A DNA stretch of 64,000 nt from JBNFVY01 sp049943335 (GTDB lineage Bacteria; Pseudomonadota; Alphaproteobacteria; Rhodobacterales; Rhodobacteraceae): positions 342,631 to 406,630 of the forward strand of contig NZ_JBNFVY010000003.1 in NCBI RefSeq assembly GCF_049943335.1, written 5' to 3'. Shown here piece after piece: positions 52,060-59,889 of the stretch (within the stretch, counting starts at the first letter, position 1; every line of letters starts with the position of its first letter). Under the pieces are notes generated by a model. The model ran no database searches, had not been told where the DNA came from, and saw only the letters and a program-made list of their open reading frames with translations. The translations under genes were made by a program, and so were the position numbers.

Positions 52060-52190
52060 ACTTCGCCCGATCCGTCTGAGATCGGCGAACACCCGCGCAG
52101 GTTGCGCAGAACAACCGTTCTTGCCGTCGTTTTGACGCGTCACCAAACTATACTCATTGTTCATCGAAACAGCTGACGCGGAGCTTCGCC

Positions 52191-52935
52191 ATGACCAAGG
52201 ATTGGCAAGACGAAGCGGCTTACAAGCATTTCGACAGTCTCGACCTGTCCGGGCTGGCCTGGGAATGCTTGCGCCGCAATTCCGACTATCGCGCCAATTT
52301 CCCGCAAATGCGGGATGGATTGAAATCACCGGCTGCATGGGGGTTGCGATTTCCCGGTTGATCCGGACATCGACGCACCCAATGCACCCGTGTTCTGGAC
52401 GCCTTCAATCGCCCCGGCAGCGGTCGGGTATGCTGTGCCTATCCCAGGCGGCGACACCGCCGCGCGGCACATCGATGCAGATGATCTGACCGTCATCGGA
52501 ACGCAGGACGGCTTGATGTATGTGCGCCTCGCAACAGGCGCGTTGCTCGTGCTGGATGCCAAAAGCCTCCAACGCCCGATTGGGATTCTGGTGCCGCTGG
52601 ACAAACATTGGGGGGCACGGATCGACATACTCAAGGCGCTCCGCGCGCAACTGTTGTACCGCAAACGATCCCCTCCGCCCCTGACGTCGCAGCAGCGACG
52701 GCGCATCCAGCTTGCATTGCGCACGCTCGACGCGCGCCGGGACCGTGCCAGCTACCAGACGATCGCGCGGCAATTGTTCGGCGCGGAGGCTGTGTCGCGC
52801 GAGCATTGGAAGACCAGCTCCCTCAAGGCCCAGATCACCCGACTGTCGGGCCATGGAACGCATCTGACCACCAAAGGCTATCGCTTTCTCCTTCTCGGTC
52901 GCGGACCAACGGGGCGCTCCAAGCCGCGCAAGTGA
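52191..52935 (+). CDS. fseA: FseA-like excision activator made by +1 frameshift (DUF6499 + DUF2285)
   Basis: The first frame from ATG 52191 encodes a DUF6499-type N-terminus (MTKDWQDEAAYKHFDSLDL, WECLRRNSDYRANFPQM) and ends at TGA 52359 after 56 residues. Shifting +1 at CCC-G (52353-52356) restores VDPDIDAPNAPVFWTPSIAP, then runs on through a DUF2285 domain (LRAQLLYRKRSPPP, RRIQLALRTLDARRDRASYQTIARQLFG, HWKTSSLKAQITRL, GYRFLLLGRG) to the stop at 52933. In Mesorhizobium ICEs FseA is known to be made by a programmed +1 frameshift between such two frames, so I read this as a working regulatory frameshift rather than a pseudogene. It should turn on rdfS for excision. Confidence 0.7.
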
Positions 52936-53070
52936 TCGCCGGGCAGTCCCGGCACATCAAACCCCTATCAGCCCCTGATCCTGTTGGCCTTTGGGGGGTG
53001 ACGTTTTCGCGCCGCGATCTTCGTCATCCCTCCCCACGGCGCTCTTCCGTTTTGATGACCTCCGACAGCC

Positions 53071-53087
53071 CGCGACGCGCCGTCGCG
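53071..53087 (+). promoter_or_regulatory. Perfect hairpin in the rdfS leader
   Basis: CGCGACG-CGC-CGTCGCG, a 7-base stem with 3-base loop, lies 25 bases before the rdfS-like ATG in the 177-base gap that should contain the FseA-dependent promoter. It may affect translation or mark a binding site. Confidence 0.45.
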
Positions 53088-53112
53088 CGGCCTAGCCACC
53101 GGAGATGCTCAA

Positions 53113-53394
53113 ATGCCCGACCCAAACGAAGGACTCCCACCCCGCTACCTCAGAACCCCGGAAGCCGCCCGATTTCTCGGCCTGTCTGGCCGTACGCTGG
53201 AAAAACACAGGACCTACGGGACCGGCCCGCGGTACTCGAAAATCGGCGGGCGTGTCGTCTATGCGGTCGACGATCTGCAGGCCTGGGTCACGAGGGGCGA
53301 GAAGACCTCGACCTCGGACGAGACCGAAGACCGCGTTCTACCCGCCAAACGCCATGCCGCCGTTTCGCCGGCCTATCTGCGGCGTGGGCGCTGA
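53113..53394 (+). CDS. rdfS: RdfS-like excisionase / helix-turn-helix protein
   Basis: A 93-residue protein with a winged helix of the AlpA/excisionase type: RYLRTPEAARFLGLSGRTLEKHRTYGTGPRYSKIGGRVVYAVDDLQAWV. In Mesorhizobium symbiosis ICEs, RdfS is a protein of this size and kind that directs the integrase to excise the element, encoded just before traF in the same operon as the relaxase. Here it also precedes DUF2840, traF, transglycosylase and relaxase. The start has a GGAG 11 bases away. The name rests on size, fold and gene order. Confidence 0.7.
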   Translation: MPDPNEGLPPRYLRTPEAARFLGLSGRTLEKHRTYGTGPRYSKIGGRVVYAVDDLQAWVTRGEKTSTSDETEDRVLPAKRHAAVSPAYLRRGR

Positions 53395-53398
53395 GCCG

Positions 53399-53857
53399 AT
53401 GCAGACACTTGTCCAACTCACCTGGATCGAAGGTCGTATCGAGCGCTGGATCCGTTTCGGTCGGATGGCCGGGGAAACCATCCTGACGCGCACGGAAAAG
53501 CGCGTGGCCTTCGCTCCCGGCGCGATCTTCGCGCTCGTCCGCTGGTCGTCGAACGACCACGGCACCGTTGAAAGCCGGATCGACATTCTGCGCGCCGTCG
53601 GCGCTGGCGAGCCCTGCTCCACGGTGCCCTGTGTCACGCCAGGCGGAGAGCTTTTGCTGCGCCTCTCCGGCTGGCCCAAGGTCGAGGCGGCGCTTCGGTC
53701 GATCGACATCGTGGAAAGCTATGGCATTTCACCGGAAGATGTCTGCCCCGACCATTGGCAGCACGTCCACAACCGCCTGACCGCTGCATTGGAGCCCCGC
53801 CCCTACACCCCTGCCCGGCACGTGGCCTGGCTCAAGCGTCGCATGGTGACGACATGA
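53399..53857 (+). CDS. DUF2840 family protein
   Basis: A 152-residue protein starting MQTLVQLTWIEGRIERWIRFG, with ALVRWSSNDHGTVESRIDILRA, VTPGGELLLRLSGWPKVEAALRSID and CPDHWQHVHNRLTA, matching DUF2840. This family is found in ICE transfer operons immediately before traF and is thought to have a role in DNA transfer or regulation, without detail. It starts four bases after the rdfS-like stop and overlaps traF by four bases. An ORF starting at 53105 in the same frame includes rdfS sequence out of frame and is not used. Confidence 0.85.
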   Translation: MQTLVQLTWIEGRIERWIRFGRMAGETILTRTEKRVAFAPGAIFALVRWSSNDHGTVESRIDILRAVGAGEPCSTVPCVTPGGELLLRLSGWPKVEAALRSIDIVESYGISPEDVCPDHWQHVHNRLTAALEPRPYTPARHVAWLKRRMVTT

Positions 53858-54375
53858 GCGCGGCGGCCCCTGCCCTCCTCGCGGCCGGTTTGTCCCTTGG
53901 TCTGCTCGCAGCTGCACAGATCGACCGCGCACCGCGATTGATCTGGAATGCGTCAGCAAGCGTGCCGGTCGGACTTTATGTCGTTCGCGCGCCACACGGG
54001 TCAAGGCTAGGCGATCTCGTTGCCGTGCGCCTGCCTGAAGACCGGTCATCTTGGGTGATTGAACGCGGCTATGTCGGTGCGGATACCTTGCTGTTGAAAC
54101 GTGTCGCGGCCGTCTCCGGCATGGCGGTCTGTCGGAACAATCTCGAGATCACCATCGATGGCAGCGTAGTTGCCGAGGCTGCATCGGCTGACCAACAGGG
54201 GCGCCCGCTTCCCCGTTGGACGGGATGTATTGCGCTCGGCTCGGACGAGGTCTTTCTGCTCGTCGCCGGTGTCGCCGACAGCCTCGATGGGCGCTATTTC
54301 GGCCCGTTGTCAGCGGACACGATAATCGGACGCGCCATCCCTCTTTGGACATCTGGAGAGGCGGCAGATGCGTAG
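53854..54375 (+). CDS. traF: TraF-like signal peptidase (S26C family)
   Basis: A 173-residue periplasmic-facing protein with one N-terminal helix (APALLAAGLSLGLLAAAQI), the catalytic Ser in SASVPVGLYVV and the Lys in LLLKRVAAVSG, followed by GRYFGPLSADTIIGRAIPLW. TraF is a plasmid-type leader peptidase that cyclises conjugative pilin. The start overlaps the DUF2840 stop by four bases (ATGA). It fits the ICE transfer operon. Confidence 0.9.
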   Translation: MSAAAPALLAAGLSLGLLAAAQIDRAPRLIWNASASVPVGLYVVRAPHGSRLGDLVAVRLPEDRSSWVIERGYVGADTLLLKRVAAVSGMAVCRNNLEITIDGSVVAEAASADQQGRPLPRWTGCIALGSDEVFLLVAGVADSLDGRYFGPLSADTIIGRAIPLWTSGEAADA

Positions 54376-55072
54376 TCTCGAACGCGGTCACAGCCGTCGG
54401 CACGCAGGCATTGCTACCGCGCTTGTGCTGATCCTCTGCATACCGATCACCTTGGCACCGTCCGCCCTGATCGCTCAGGACCGCGCTGTTCCTGCATCTG
54501 AGCAGCACCCCATCGACGTCCATATCGAAGAAGCCGCGCGCAGGTTTGGCATCCCACGAACTTGGATCCGTGCCGTCATGGAGGTCGAGAGTGCGGGCAA
54601 TCCACGTGCGGTCAGCCACGCAGGCGCCATGGGGCTCATGCAGATAATGCCCGGCACCTGGGCTGAGTTGCGCGCAGCCTACGGGCTTGGCGATGATCCC
54701 TTCGATCCGCGAGACAACATCCTAGCCGGTGTCGGCTATCTGCGACAGATGTACGACCTGTTCGGGTCGCCCGGCTTTCTCGCGGCCTACAATGCCGGGC
54801 CTGCGCGCTACCAAGACCACCTTAATACAGGGCGCGCCTTGCCTCGGGAAACCCGCGATTACCTTGCCCTCCTCGCACCACTCGTCGGCGACGGGGCCGA
54901 CGCCGCGCAACGAATGAACCGCCCGCAGAGGACCCAGGACTGGCGCGACGCCCCGCTGTTCGCGGCAACGGCTGAGGTGGTTCAAACCGCCGGGGATGGC
55001 GCCCATCGAATTACGTCAGAGGCATCTTCGAACGGCATCTTCGTGCCCCTCAGCCGGGCAGAAACGCGATGA
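54368..55072 (+). CDS. Lytic transglycosylase
   Basis: A 234-residue protein with a signal sequence (ATALVLILCIPITLAPSALIAQ), SLT domain: IRAVMEVESAGNPRAVSHAGAMGLMQIMPGTW (catalytic Glu in EVESAG), FDPRDNILAGVGYLRQM and FLAAYNAGPARYQDH. It should open peptidoglycan to let the mating channel through, similar to VirB1. It overlaps traF by eight bases, so it is part of the operon. Confidence 0.9.
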   Translation: MRSLERGHSRRHAGIATALVLILCIPITLAPSALIAQDRAVPASEQHPIDVHIEEAARRFGIPRTWIRAVMEVESAGNPRAVSHAGAMGLMQIMPGTWAELRAAYGLGDDPFDPRDNILAGVGYLRQMYDLFGSPGFLAAYNAGPARYQDHLNTGRALPRETRDYLALLAPLVGDGADAAQRMNRPQRTQDWRDAPLFAATAEVVQTAGDGAHRITSEASSNGIFVPLSRAETR

Positions 55073-55319
55073 TCAGCGGAATCGCACCATGGCGAGGTCT
55101 GGAAAGCCCGGTCGTAAAAATGAGCCGGGACTGGTCGAAGCGCAACGTCTCAACAGAAAGAGCGCAAGATAAAAGAGGTGCCGCAAGCGGACCTCAAGCT
55201 GTTGTTTCTCTGCGAGGATTTGCGCGGCACGCCCAACCCGAATGCCGCAGGACTTCATCTAGAAGTCTGATTTTCAGATATTTTTTGTGCGGCAGCATCT
55301 TCGGCGAGCGAGCAAGAGC
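55069..55319 (+). other. Spacer with a doubtful 84-codon frame
   Basis: Between the transglycosylase and relaxase lies a frame overlapping the former by four bases (MISGIAPWRGLESPVVKMSRDW..., to 55323). The sequence is basic and Arg/Ser-rich, has no family, and may be either a small gene or leader. An AT-rich stretch (TTTTCAGATATTTTTTGTGC) near 55,270-55,290 could be a promoter for the relaxase gene. Confidence 0.35.
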
Positions 55320-57077
55320 ATGACTGGGCGCGACGACGATCTTCGTATCCGACCTGGGCGTGTCCGCGACGGCGGTAGGACCTCGAAGCAATCGACACGC
55401 TTTGTCAGTGAAGTGATGCGCGCTGCCCGCAAGTCTGGGCAAACTGGCTATCGTTTCGGATCAAAGCAATTTCAATCGACCTCCAGATCATTCGGACGTG
55501 GGCGCTTTCAGAGGGCAGCGCTCAACATGTCACGCACGTCTCGGCGCGTCGTTGTCAATGCACGCGTCGTGCGCCACCAGGGCAAGCGCTTTCGCTCGGC
55601 CCCCATGGTCAAGCATCTCGGCTACCTTCAGCGCGACGGCGTCGGCCAGGACGGACGCGACGCCGACTTGTTCGGGGCTGAAAGCGATGATCTCGACCGG
55701 AGCGGCTTTGCGGAGCGCTGCGAAGATGACCGGCATCATTTCCGGTTCATCGTCTCGCCGGAAGATGCCACCGAGCTTGAGGACCTGCGCGCCTTCACCC
55801 GTGATCTGATGGCCCGTGCCGAACGAGATCTCGGCACCACGCTCGACTGGGTCGCGGTCGATCACTGGAACACCGACAATCCGCATGTGCACATCCTGGT
55901 GCGCGGCAAGGCCGATGATGGGCGGGACCTTGTTATTTCGCGTGACTACATCAGCCAGGGGTTTCGGACCCGCGCCGAAGACCTTGTGCAACTGGAACTT
56001 GGCCCGCGCAGCGAACGCGAGATTTCAAATGCGCTCGAGGCGCAAGTCACAGCGGAACGCTGGACCGATCTCGACCGCGGCCTGCGATCCCTGGCGGATG
56101 ATGATGCCGGCATCGCCGACCTGCGGCGCGGCACACCGGAGCCCCGAGATCCGGAACTGCGCCGCTTGATGATCGGCCGCGCTCAGACACTGGAGAGGCT
56201 TGGGCTGGCCAAACAAACTGCCCCTGCAGTCTGGGTGTTGAAGCCGAATGCCGAAGACACCCTGCGCGAGCTTGGGATGCGCGGCGACATCATCAAACGG
56301 ATGCACCGGGCCATGGGCGCCGAGCGCCACCGCGCGGCGGGTGATTTCGCCATCGAAGGCACACCCACCGCCCCGATCCTCGGGCGGCTGGTGGAACGCG
56401 GCTTTCATGACGACCATGCCGGGACCGGCTACGCGATCATCGACGGCGTTGACGGTCGCGTACATCACCTACGCTTCCGGAATCTCGATGCGACCGGCGA
56501 CACGCCGCAAGGTGGCATTGTCGAAACCCGGCTCTGGACAGGGAAGACGGACGGGATACCGCAACTGTCGCTTGTCGGTCGTTCCGATCTGTCGCTGGCC
56601 GCCCAGATCAAGGCCGATGGTGCCACCTGGCTCGACCGCCTGCATCTTGCCCGGGACCGCACGCCGTTGAGCGGTGCTGAATTTGGCGCAGAGGTTCGCC
56701 AGGCATTAGAACGCCGCGCGGATCACCATGTCGCCGAAGGCCTCGCCCGACGGCAAGGTCAGCGGGTCACCTTTGCCCGCGATCTGCTGGCCACCCTGCG
56801 CAACCGCGAACTGGACGCCATTGCTCAAGACCTGAGCACCCAAACCGGCCTCCCCCGTTACAAGCCGACCGAGGGCGAACCCTTCGCAGGGACGTTTCGC
56901 CAACGCCTCGATCTCGCGTCGGGCCGCTTCGCCATGATCGACGATGGTCTCTGCTTCTCGCTCGTGCCCTGGACCCCGCAACTCGAACGCCATCTCGGTC
57001 AGACCGTCACCGGCACGATGACGCCCGGCGGAGGGATCGATTGGAGCTTCGGGCGCAAGCGCGGGCTGAGCCTCTGA
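55320..57077 (+). CDS. rlxS: VirD2/DUF3363-family relaxase (RlxS-like)
   Basis: A 585-residue relaxase. N-terminal part has an Arg-rich arm, then HHFRFIVSPEDATEL, DWVAVDHWNTDNPHVHILVRG with metal-binding His189 and His191, and SRDYISQGFRTRAEDL. DUF3363 follows in the second half (LGLAKQTAPAVWVLKPNAEDTLRELGMRGDIIKRMH ... TWLDRLHLARDRTPL). It would nick the ICE at oriT and lead the strand into the recipient. Order traF, transglycosylase, relaxase, traG and CopG fits the ICEs of this type. Start 55320 was selected as it is the first ATG of the family-like region, without a strong ribosome site. Confidence 0.88.
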   Translation: MTGRDDDLRIRPGRVRDGGRTSKQSTRFVSEVMRAARKSGQTGYRFGSKQFQSTSRSFGRGRFQRAALNMSRTSRRVVVNARVVRHQGKRFRSAPMVKHLGYLQRDGVGQDGRDADLFGAESDDLDRSGFAERCEDDRHHFRFIVSPEDATELEDLRAFTRDLMARAERDLGTTLDWVAVDHWNTDNPHVHILVRGKADDGRDLVISRDYISQGFRTRAEDLVQLELGPRSEREISNALEAQVTAERWTDLDRGLRSLADDDAGIADLRRGTPEPRDPELRRLMIGRAQTLERLGLAKQTAPAVWVLKPNAEDTLRELGMRGDIIKRMHRAMGAERHRAAGDFAIEGTPTAPILGRLVERGFHDDHAGTGYAIIDGVDGRVHHLRFRNLDATGDTPQGGIVETRLWTGKTDGIPQLSLVGRSDLSLAAQIKADGATWLDRLHLARDRTPLSGAEFGAEVRQALERRADHHVAEGLARRQGQRVTFARDLLATLRNRELDAIAQDLSTQTGLPRYKPTEGEPFAGTFRQRLDLASGRFAMIDDGLCFSLVPWTPQLERHLGQTVTGTMTPGGGIDWSFGRKRGLSL

Positions 57078-57094
57078 GCAGAAAGGACATCACC

Positions 57095-59089
57095 ATGAAC
57101 CGTCAGGACACGTCATCGGCCACCAAGATCCTCTGGGGTCAGATCCTCATCGTCAGCATCGTGGCGCTGCTCTTCGTCTGGGCAGCGACGCAATGGGTCG
57201 CGTTTCGTCTGGGGTTCCAACCCCAGCTTGGCGCGCCTCTCACCGCCCTCTTCGGCCTGCCGATCTATCGCCCGTGGCAGGTCTTCACCTGGTGGTACTG
57301 GTACGACGCCTACGCGCCGCGCGTCTTCATGGAAGGGGCCGCAATCGCCGGCGCGGGCGGGATCGCCGCCATTGCCGTCGCCATCTTGCTGTCCGTCTTG
57401 CGGGCGCGTGAGGCGAGCGACGTGACCACCTATGGATCTGCCAGATGGGCAAGCCCCAAGGATATCACCGCCGCTGGGCTGTTCGCAGACGACGGGGTCG
57501 TGCTGGGCCGCCTCGACAAGCGCTACCTCCGGCATGACGGCCCGGAACATGTGTTGTGCTTCGCGCCCACCCGCTCCGGCAAGGGCGTCGGCCTGGTGAT
57601 CCCAAGCCTGCTGACCTGGCCCGGCTCAGCGATTGTCCACGACATCAAGGGCGAAAACTGGCAGCTGACGTCCGGATGGCGGGCGCGGTTCGGGCGTATC
57701 CTGCTCTTCGATCCGACCAATGCGGCCAGCGCCGCCTACAATCCGCTGCTCGAAGTTCGCCGCGGCGAGCGCGAGGTGCGGGACGTGCAAAACATTGCGG
57801 ATATCCTCGTCGATCCCGAAGGCCAGCTCGAGCGGCGGAACCATTGGGAGAAGACCAGCCATTCCCTTCTGGTCGGCGCGATCCTGCATGTCCTCTATGC
57901 CGAGAAGGACAAGACACTGGCAGGCGTCGCCGCCTTCCTCTCCGATCCACGGCGTCCGGTCACCGCCACACTGACTGCAATGATGCGGACCGCCCATCTC
58001 CGAGATCGCCCGCATCCGGTTGTCGCTCAGGCCGCCCGAGAATTGCTGAACAAATCCGAGAACGAGCGCTCCGGCGTCCTGTCCACGGCCATGTCCTTCC
58101 TCAGCCTCTACCGCGACCCTGTGATCGCCACCGTGACCCGGCGCTGCGACTGGCGGATCGATGATCTGGTCTCTGATGCTCGGCCGCTCACCCTCTATCT
58201 CGTGGTGCCACCATCGGACATTTCCCGCACGAAACCGTTGGTCCGGCTGATCCTGAACCAGATCGGTCGCCGTCTGACTGAAGAACTGCACAACACCAAC
58301 CGCAGGCACCGCCTTCTGTTCATGCTCGACGAATTCCCCGCCCTCGGTCGCTTAGACTTCTTTGAAAGCCAACTGGCCTTCATGGCGGGCTATGGCCTCA
58401 AGGCCTTCCTGATCGCCCAGTCGCTGAACCAGATCGAAAAGGCCTATGGCCAGAACAACGCCATCCTGGACAACTGCCATGTCCGCGTCGCTTTCGCGAC
58501 CAATGACGAGCGCACGGCGAAGCGCCTGTCAGACGCCCTCGGCACCACAACCGAGTTGCGCGCGATGAAGAACTATGCCGGCCATCGTCTGTCGCCCTGG
58601 CTCGGGCATCTGATGGTCTCGCGCCAGGAAACCGCCCGCGCCTTGCTGACCCCCGGCGAGATCATGCAGCTGCCGCCCGATGACGAAATCATCCTCGTGT
58701 CGGGCGCAGCCCCGATCCGGGCACAAAAAGTGCGGTACTTCCGCGATGCGCAACTGACGGCGAGAATCCAAAACCCGCCTATCGTCGAAGCATTTGCACC
58801 CGTCAGCACAGCGGGAACCGATGATTGGAGCAGTCTTCAGGCTGTCGCACCGTCTCAAGAAACTGGCGCAAAAAAGCCCGCTGACGATGGAGATGGCGGC
58901 ATCCGACGAGAGCCTGAAATCCCAGAACATGAGGATGTGGCGCCTGAGTTGCTGTTCCCGCTCGAGGAATTCGCCGCCCTCGAAGACGAACCCGACGACG
59001 AGGCCCAACGCGCCCGCGCCATGCAGACCCGCTTCCGCAACCTCGCGCGTCAAGCGGCCCTCGATCCTGATGATGGCATCGAACTGTGA
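57095..59089 (+). CDS. traG: TraG/VirD4-type coupling protein
   Basis: A 664-residue ATPase: two N-terminal membrane helices (ILIVSIVALLFVWAATQWV; AIAGAGGIAAIAVAILLSVL), GSARWASPKDI, Walker A FAPTRSGKGVGLVIPSLL, VHDIKGENW (Walker B-like), LFMLDEFPALGRLDFFESQLAFMAGYG with DEFPALG and LIAQSLNQIEKAYG. It delivers the relaxase-DNA complex to the secretion channel. The start at 57095 follows AAAGGA; it begins 17 bases after the relaxase stop. An acidic tail is typical. Confidence 0.92.
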   Translation: MNRQDTSSATKILWGQILIVSIVALLFVWAATQWVAFRLGFQPQLGAPLTALFGLPIYRPWQVFTWWYWYDAYAPRVFMEGAAIAGAGGIAAIAVAILLSVLRAREASDVTTYGSARWASPKDITAAGLFADDGVVLGRLDKRYLRHDGPEHVLCFAPTRSGKGVGLVIPSLLTWPGSAIVHDIKGENWQLTSGWRARFGRILLFDPTNAASAAYNPLLEVRRGEREVRDVQNIADILVDPEGQLERRNHWEKTSHSLLVGAILHVLYAEKDKTLAGVAAFLSDPRRPVTATLTAMMRTAHLRDRPHPVVAQAARELLNKSENERSGVLSTAMSFLSLYRDPVIATVTRRCDWRIDDLVSDARPLTLYLVVPPSDISRTKPLVRLILNQIGRRLTEELHNTNRRHRLLFMLDEFPALGRLDFFESQLAFMAGYGLKAFLIAQSLNQIEKAYGQNNAILDNCHVRVAFATNDERTAKRLSDALGTTTELRAMKNYAGHRLSPWLGHLMVSRQETARALLTPGEIMQLPPDDEIILVSGAAPIRAQKVRYFRDAQLTARIQNPPIVEAFAPVSTAGTDDWSSLQAVAPSQETGAKKPADDGDGGIRREPEIPEHEDVAPELLFPLEEFAALEDEPDDEAQRARAMQTRFRNLARQAALDPDDGIEL

Positions 59090-59098
59090 GGTGACGCC

Positions 59099-59527
59099 GT
59101 GAAGAAAGCCAAGATCACCGCTTATGTCGACGCAACCCTCTTCGATGAAATCGACGCACTAGCCGCGCGGCGGCGCATTCCCAAAACCCAGATCTTCGAG
59201 GCGGCACTGGCGTCGTTCCTATCCCCCGATAGCGCCGAACAGAGCGAGGCCGCGATCGTCCGCAGGCTGGACCGCCTGACGCGGTCCTTGGAGCGGCTGG
59301 AACGCGATCAGGAGATCACGACCGAGGCGCTGGCGCTGTTCGTACGCTTCTGGCTGACGACGACACCGCCACTGCCCGATGACACCTACGCGGCGGCCAA
59401 GGCTAGGGGGAAGGAGCGGTATGGAGGCTTCGTCGAGACGCTGGCGCGGCGGCTGGCGAAGGGAGCAACGTTATCGAAAGAACTGTCTCGCGACCTGCGT
59501 GGCTCGGTGGATGAACATTCCTCCTGA
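59099..59527 (+). CDS. CopG-like ribbon-helix-helix protein
   Basis: A 142-residue protein with a GTG start. N-terminal RHH (KKAKITAYVDATLFDEIDALAARRRIPKTQIFEAALASFL), then a helical stretch with LDRLTRSLERLERDQEITTEALALFVRFWLTTTPPLPDD. In trb-type ICEs a gene like this lies between traG and trbB; its role may be as oriT accessory or regulator. Here trbB is not next, as a restriction system follows instead. Confidence 0.85.
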   Translation: MKKAKITAYVDATLFDEIDALAARRRIPKTQIFEAALASFLSPDSAEQSEAAIVRRLDRLTRSLERLERDQEITTEALALFVRFWLTTTPPLPDDTYAAAKARGKERYGGFVETLARRLAKGATLSKELSRDLRGSVDEHSS

Positions 59528-59889
59528 TTAACTGTTTCAGGACCGCTATCGGTAGATGAACTGCTGAAGAATACCCGGATCGAGATCACCCAACGCGATG
59601 CCGATCAGATCGATTTCCCGCTGCGAGCCGGGCTGAAGGTTGTGGGCGAGATGCTGAAGCTGCGGCTGATAGTCGTGAATGGTCACGAGGATGCAAGCTG
59701 ACTGTCCACCATCAACTTCTGACAGTTGATCCCATCAACCTGAAGTTTCATCCCGATTTGCGCCTGTGCGACGATGATTGCGGCCGTTAACCGTTGCTGA
59801 ATGCCTGACTTCCCGTCTAAGATCTACAAACTAAAGATTTATTCGATTTGCTGCTCTTGTGGCGTTTCGCGCAGTCGGGAAACATCTCA
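59528..59889. other. Junction between transfer operon and restriction cargo
   Basis: About 360 bases with an open fragment (DELLKNTRIEITQRDADQIDFPLRAGLK, 59558-59699) that lacks start and ends at TGA; it may be debris of a larger ICE gene. A short inverted repeat ATCAACTTCTGACAGTTGAT lies at about 59,709-59,730. Base composition falls towards AT just before hsdR, consistent with an insertion point. Confidence 0.45.

Noticed and set aside
52191..52935. Reading the DUF6499/DUF2285 gene as a simple frameshifted pseudogene
   Set aside because: Both halves are otherwise intact, the stop directly follows a CCC-G site, and the family has a known programmed +1 frameshift; still not proven.
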